A DNA stretch of 64,000 nt from assembly GCF_040412425.1 (NCBI RefSeq), contig NC_089742.1, forward strand, positions 73,313,625-73,377,624, given 5' to 3'. Of this stretch, positions 59,425 to 64,000 are shown piece after piece (position 1 is the first letter of the stretch; the number at the start of each line of letters is the position of its first letter). The position numbers and the translations under genes are program-made. This DNA comes from Macrobrachium rosenbergii. Its lineage: Eukaryota; Arthropoda; Malacostraca; Decapoda; Palaemonidae. Below the pieces are notes generated by a model. It was not told the origin of the DNA. It made no database searches and saw only the letters and a program-made list of their open reading frames with translations.

Positions 59425-59975
59425 TCCATTCTCAACAGTAAAACAGTCTGCATGGTTCTAGAGGGTGAACATACTATTCTTCCTCTGCAACATTATGACT
59501 TCCACAAAGAAGGCAGACTGTGTGCTCAAGTCAGTTCCAGATGTCATTTCCCCAGGATTACACAATGGCTTGGTGCTCATGGCATGAGAATACTGTTGGA
59601 GGACCTGCACAAATTCCTTATAACTAAATTCTCCCTGCCCTAACCTGCCAGTGCCAAAATGGCCTTCGACACTCTAAACACTCTACTGGGGGACACAATG
59701 GCAAGGGCAATCCAGAATGTAATGCCAAAGGGACACCCAGGAAGGTCAACCTCACAAGAGAAATATGGCTCCATCGCCTCCCAACCAACATCCAGGCTAC
59801 CCTCCCAAACACAGAGGGCATATTGATGGCAGACCTCCTGAAGAAGGCAGATGTGTTTCAGTCAGTCATAACGCAGTCACCCATTTTTTCTCCACATGCG
59901 TGCCCTATGAAGATGGTGAGTTTTGTAGGATGATGTCAACCTCATCCCAGACTCTTGTATGTCTCTTTCCCTAAC
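59425..59975 (+). pseudogene. second decayed Ty3/gypsy-like gag fragment
   Basis: Joining frames gives LPPFSTVKQSAWF, a stop, then STKKADCVLKSVPDVI, ITQWLGAHGMRILLEDLHKF, LITKFSLP, a stop, PASAKMAFDTLNTLLGDTMA, then (shifted) PRKVNLTREIWLHRLPTNIQ, ATLPNTEGILMADLLKKADV and FQSVITQSPIF. The order of LP.F....AWF, Y..L..FL...FSLPEPARA, R.IWL.RLP..IQA.L and L...AD is characteristic of a gag type common in arthropod gypsy-like elements. It differs from the SCAN-like gag at 57 kb, so two element types lie side by side. No zinc knuckle, protease or RT was found after it. At least two frameshifts and two stops make it non-functional. Confidence 0.72.
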
Positions 59976-60664
59976 AAGGTAAGTAGGTAGCCTAAAAATA
60001 GAACTACTGCTATTTTACTTGCCCTATCTTTTAGCCTGTCCGGCAAAATTCATCTTATCTAATTTGCTAAGTACCTCATAGGAAGCTAGATGTAAACTTA
60101 ACTTGCCTCCCTACTTGCCTCGTCTGATTGTACTAAAAGGTGCCTTCATATGGGCATATTTTCTGCTAAGTTTATCCAATGCAGCCAGTAATGATGGCCA
60201 TAGTGAACACACTCACTGGCGTCATCTAGCAGCCAAAGATTGGAAACTTTGTTTGTGCAAGAATAGCTATTCAGTGCATTCGAAACCGACGACAATATAG
60301 TTTAAATAAGTAAAATCCAAACTTGCATAAAATAAGTCATTGTAGGTATATTGCATGACATATTCTGGGACCAGATTATTCCTTAATGACATTTTTGTAA
60401 ATGAATAGTTATCAGTTTTAACACAGACTATCCTTATAGCAAATAAGCTACAGCTTATTGATGTCCAGTTACTAGAAAACTGTCAAGTATTGTCCAATGA
60501 GCGTAGTATTCTAAATGACAAAGGTGTTTATGAATTGGATAATATTAAGTTTATATCACTTGGTTAATTTCGAATTGTTTAGTCCCTGAAGTAAGAAAAT
60601 GCGTTTAATTCATTAAACGATTCGCCTATGTGACAAAATTAAAATTTTGCTTATTCTCTTACAG
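59976..60664. other. unique sequence, nothing recognised
   Basis: A 65-codon frame (60103-60300) begins with a hydrophobic stretch (LIVLKGAFIWAYFLLSLS) but lacks any other support. Confidence 0.35.
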
Positions 60665-60874
60665 AATCACAAGAAGAAGAAACTCTTCCGTGTGACAGCG
60701 CCTAAGCCATCAATACAGAGCTGCTTTTATTTTGCCCGTTTTCTTCAGAGGACTTTTCCATTTCGCCGACGGCCAGGTTTTTCTACAAAGGCCTGTGGGT
60801 TCTTTTACCCACTCCTTCGGCAAGAGCTTCTAAAGGGAAGTGAAACATCCCCAGATAATCATTATCCTTTTTAG
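60665..60874 (+). CDS. possible terminal exon, unknown product
   Basis: Preceded by a good acceptor (TTGCTTATTCTCTTACAG, ending at 60664). From there an open frame of 69 codons begins NHKKKKLFRVTAPKPS, is basic with many Phe and Arg, and ends in TAG. No family is recognised and no upstream donor can be tied to it. It could be a chance frame after a pyrimidine tract. Confidence 0.2.
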   Translation, partial: NHKKKKLFRVTAPKPSIQSCFYFARFLQRTFPFRRRPGFSTKACGFFYPLLRQELLKGSETSPDNHYPF

Positions 60875-61099
60875 GTGCCATTAAAATAGAAGTCGATGCC
60901 ACTCGCCAAGATTTTCCTTATTTCTGAGCAGTTAGTGTTACCTTTCACTGACCACCAGATAGAGAGACAAATAAGAGCGCATTGCTTTGTACTTTATAGG
61001 CAAATCCAGTCATTTTCATCCCAAGTTATATAAGTGATTTGAAAAAAAGAACCACCTGATGAATACACAATTTATTTATTTTTATTTACTTTTTTACAG

Positions 61100-61260
61100 A
61101 ATACGGTGCCTGTTTGGTAAAGGGAAATGAAAGCTGGGAAGTTCGTCGAGTGCACGATGGGATGGCTCCAGAAGGTGTTACCCTTCCTTTTTTCAGCAAA
61201 GCTTTTGGGATAAAAGGGGCCAATCCATACCTAGCTTATGCATGTTCAAGGAGCTCATGA
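61100..61260 (+). CDS. possible terminal exon, unknown product
   Basis: A T-rich tract ends in TTTTTTACAG at 61099. After two bases that would complete a split codon, the frame reads YGACLVKGNESWEVRRVHDG then MAPEGVTLPFFSKAFGIKG and ends in TGA at 61258-61260. The composition is more protein-like than most frames here. An AATAAA lies at 61589-61594. It does not share an obvious frame or donor with the 60665 candidate. No family is recognised. Confidence 0.27.
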
Positions 61261-61817
61261 GCCAACAGTGTCTGGAATTTCTTCTTGGTCACCCATCCAC
61301 ATTCCGTATAAAGCTTTTTCATTGCCATGTTCATTATAGGAAATTATTTTCTTGTTGGAAATCTTTTACATTTACTTTAAAAACATGCATGTACGACAAA
61401 ACTGTAAAATATCCAACAAATTGTGTAAAATGGAGACAGACAAGAGCATTGCATGGAAATTGCATTTGCAGACGGGGGAGAGATTTCATAAAATGCAGGT
61501 GACACGATATCTGTCCATGTTCGCTGTCCTTTTTTCTCTTCTCTCTTTTTTTGTTGGGGGAGGGAGGGAAGACTTATTGGCAGGGGTGAATAAATCTCGC
61601 CCTATGATTTAAAATAAGATAATAAAGTAAGATATATGACGCAGTTATTTTGTAAGAGAGATAAAACATCAAACTATCATGTTACAGTCACTGTACAGGG
61701 GCGTCAGCATAATAGAAAAAATGGAAGTACTGAAAACATTAGGTAATAGGCCAAGAATACAGAATGCAGCAATAAAAGCTAAAATTTTTATGTTAAATAT
61801 AAGCGAACGAGTAAAAC

Positions 61818-61822
<5 letters not shown>
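61261..61822. other. possible 3' UTR or unique sequence
   Basis: No gene seen. Two overlapping 86-codon frames (61242-61502 and 61352-61612) share the same DNA in different frames and have no motif. Confidence 0.35.

Positions 61823-61897
<75 letters not shown>
61823..61897. repeat. (GA)n microsatellite
   Basis: Uninterrupted GA dinucleotides. Confidence 0.99.
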
Positions 61898-62823
<926 letters not shown>

Positions 62824-63022
62824 TTATATATACTGGTGCTGCTGTTCAGTGAATATATATAAATGGGATCAGGGATCAATTGTGATTATGAAAGATCTCT
62901 GTTGAAATACAATATAAAAGTCCGACAAACAAGAGATCATCTGTCTAAATGGTCCAAGTTAAGCTGATATTAATGAACCACTCTATCTGATAAATATCTA
63001 TAGAAGCAGACATCCACATAGG

Positions 63023-63023
<1 letters not shown>

Positions 63024-63100
<77 letters not shown>
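63024..63100. repeat. (TA)n microsatellite
   Basis: Uninterrupted TA dinucleotides. It marks the point where the RT homology on the minus strand ends. Confidence 0.98.
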
Positions 63101-63104
<4 letters not shown>

Positions 63105-63105
63105 A

Positions 63106-64000
63106 AGAGGCCTTTCGAACAATACTCAACTTTTGTGCAGCATTTGTTGAAAATTTCATTAGATGTTTCTCAAAAAGTTAGATGTGAGTTAAAAGTTACA
63201 CTAGAATAATTAAAGCTTCAGATTCATTCAGCAAAGTTCCATTAACCTGATGGGGAGGCTGGGGTAGGAAATCTGTATGAGATCTGTTAATCAATAGTGT
63301 TTTCGTTTTACTGGAGTTCAGCCTCATACACCATCGGCTACACCATTCGCTGATCCGGTCCATGTCCCGACTGAAGCTGAGGCCAGCTTCATTTCTTATA
63401 AGTGGAGATTTTCCTACACCCACAAGTGTTGAATCATCGGCATACTGAACAATCCTGTTTTCCAGGCCAACAACCATATCACTTGTATACACTAAAAATA
63501 ACACTGGACCAAGAACACTACCCTGTGGAACTTCAGACACAATAGATCTTGGTTCACTAAAGATCCCGGCCACAGCAACTTGCTGCTGCCCACCTGTACG
63601 GAAATCTTCAAGTAATCCTACAACATATCCACCCACTCCAAGATTCTGAAGTTTATAAATAAATACATTGTGATTTACTAAATCGAAAGCAGCACTAAAA
63701 TATATCTGAATTACTCTGCACTCAAAACCCCTATCACGGTTCCCTTGAAAATGGTAAAGTCAAGACTAAAAGAGCATTGCAGGTACCTAACTGCTTCCTA
63801 TATGCATATTGACTATCAGCTAAAAATATTTTAGATTCTACATACTCATGTAGTGGGTTAAAAATAAGTTTTTCAGCAACTTTAGAGAGCACAGGGAGAA
63901 TAGAAACTGGCCTGTAGTTACTGTGTCTGCAGATATGCGACTCTTTGGAACGGGCACTGTATTACTAAGCTTGCACTCATCCCCAAAGATACTCCGTCGA
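63106..64000 (-). pseudogene. non-LTR retrotransposon reverse transcriptase, frameshifted, partial
   Basis: Read on the minus strand from the window edge. SNYRPVSILPVLSKVAEKLI (about 63932-63873), then YVESKIFLADSQYAYRKQLG, TCNALLVLTL, a shift, IQIYFSAAFDLVNHN and LQNLGVGGYVVGLLEDF. The 146-codon frame at 63196-63636 follows with VPQGSVLGPVLFLVYTSDM, VQYADDSTLVGVG, SEWCSRWCMRLNSSKTKTLL and VNGTLLNESE. After a stop, short shifted pieces VTFNSHLTF, FEKHLMKFSTNAAQKL and SIVRKA lead to about 63106, where a TA tract cuts it off. These are RT blocks 1 to 7 and the thumb of a jockey/CR1-type element. The catalytic Y-A-D-D is intact and the first aspartate block is altered (IYFSAAFD for LDFS.AFD). 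Frameshifts make it a pseudogene; its upstream part lies outside the window. Confidence 0.9.

Overview
This window looks like a piece of a large, repeat-rich animal genome, most likely a decapod crustacean (possibly a caridean prawn or shrimp). I infer this from the very dense (GA)n/(CT)n and (TA)n microsatellites, several high-copy interspersed repeat families, decayed non-LTR and Ty3/gypsy-like retrotransposons, and the lack of tightly packed open frames. The species assignment is inference only. No complete host gene, rRNA gene, intact tRNA gene or CRISPR array is visible. Most long open frames here are microsatellites or minisatellites read as protein.

Layout. 0-15 kb: TA tracts, copies of a hairpin-rich repeat (called HR here), a TA-flanked MITE, a decayed reverse transcriptase (RT) interrupted by a tRNA-derived SINE with a 14-bp target-site duplication (TSD), and a 30-bp minisatellite. 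16.9-18.6 kb: a 22-bp satellite of about 80 units, open in all three forward frames. 19-20.9 kb: microsatellites and a tandem duplication. 21.5-22.1 kb (minus): the best single-copy coding candidate, a Trp-rich exon ending at a consensus splice donor. 22.9-28 kb: two related composite (GA)n arrays flanking a RNase H-like retroelement tail. 29.6 kb: second MITE. 32.8-32.9 kb: TATA-like box, weak initiator-like site and a signal-peptide-like first exon with a GTAAGT donor. 33-35 kb: TA tracts and a tandem duplication. 38-48 kb: RT fragments (one with a 56-bp triplication over its PQGSVLG motif), SINEs, HR copies, a composite (CT)n array and strong inverted repeats. 51.6-54.4 kb: a 34-bp satellite of about 81 units. 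57-60 kb: two decayed Ty3/gypsy-like gag regions, one reaching zinc-knuckle and protease remnants. 60.6-61.3 kb: two weak exon candidates. 63.1-64 kb (minus): the best-preserved non-LTR RT, frameshifted and running off the window.

Four interspersed families recur. HR (10 copies) has hairpins at both ends and a long internal inverted repeat. SINE-A (4 copies and a tail) is tRNA-derived. SINE-B (about 8 copies or pieces) is a ~305-bp retroposon ending in small hairpins. The MITE (2 copies) has terminal inverted repeats and TA flanks. Nesting gives a relative order: SINE-A is younger than the 3.5-kb RT, and SINE-B probably younger than the 57-kb gypsy copy. All repeat boundaries were read by eye; no database search was possible.
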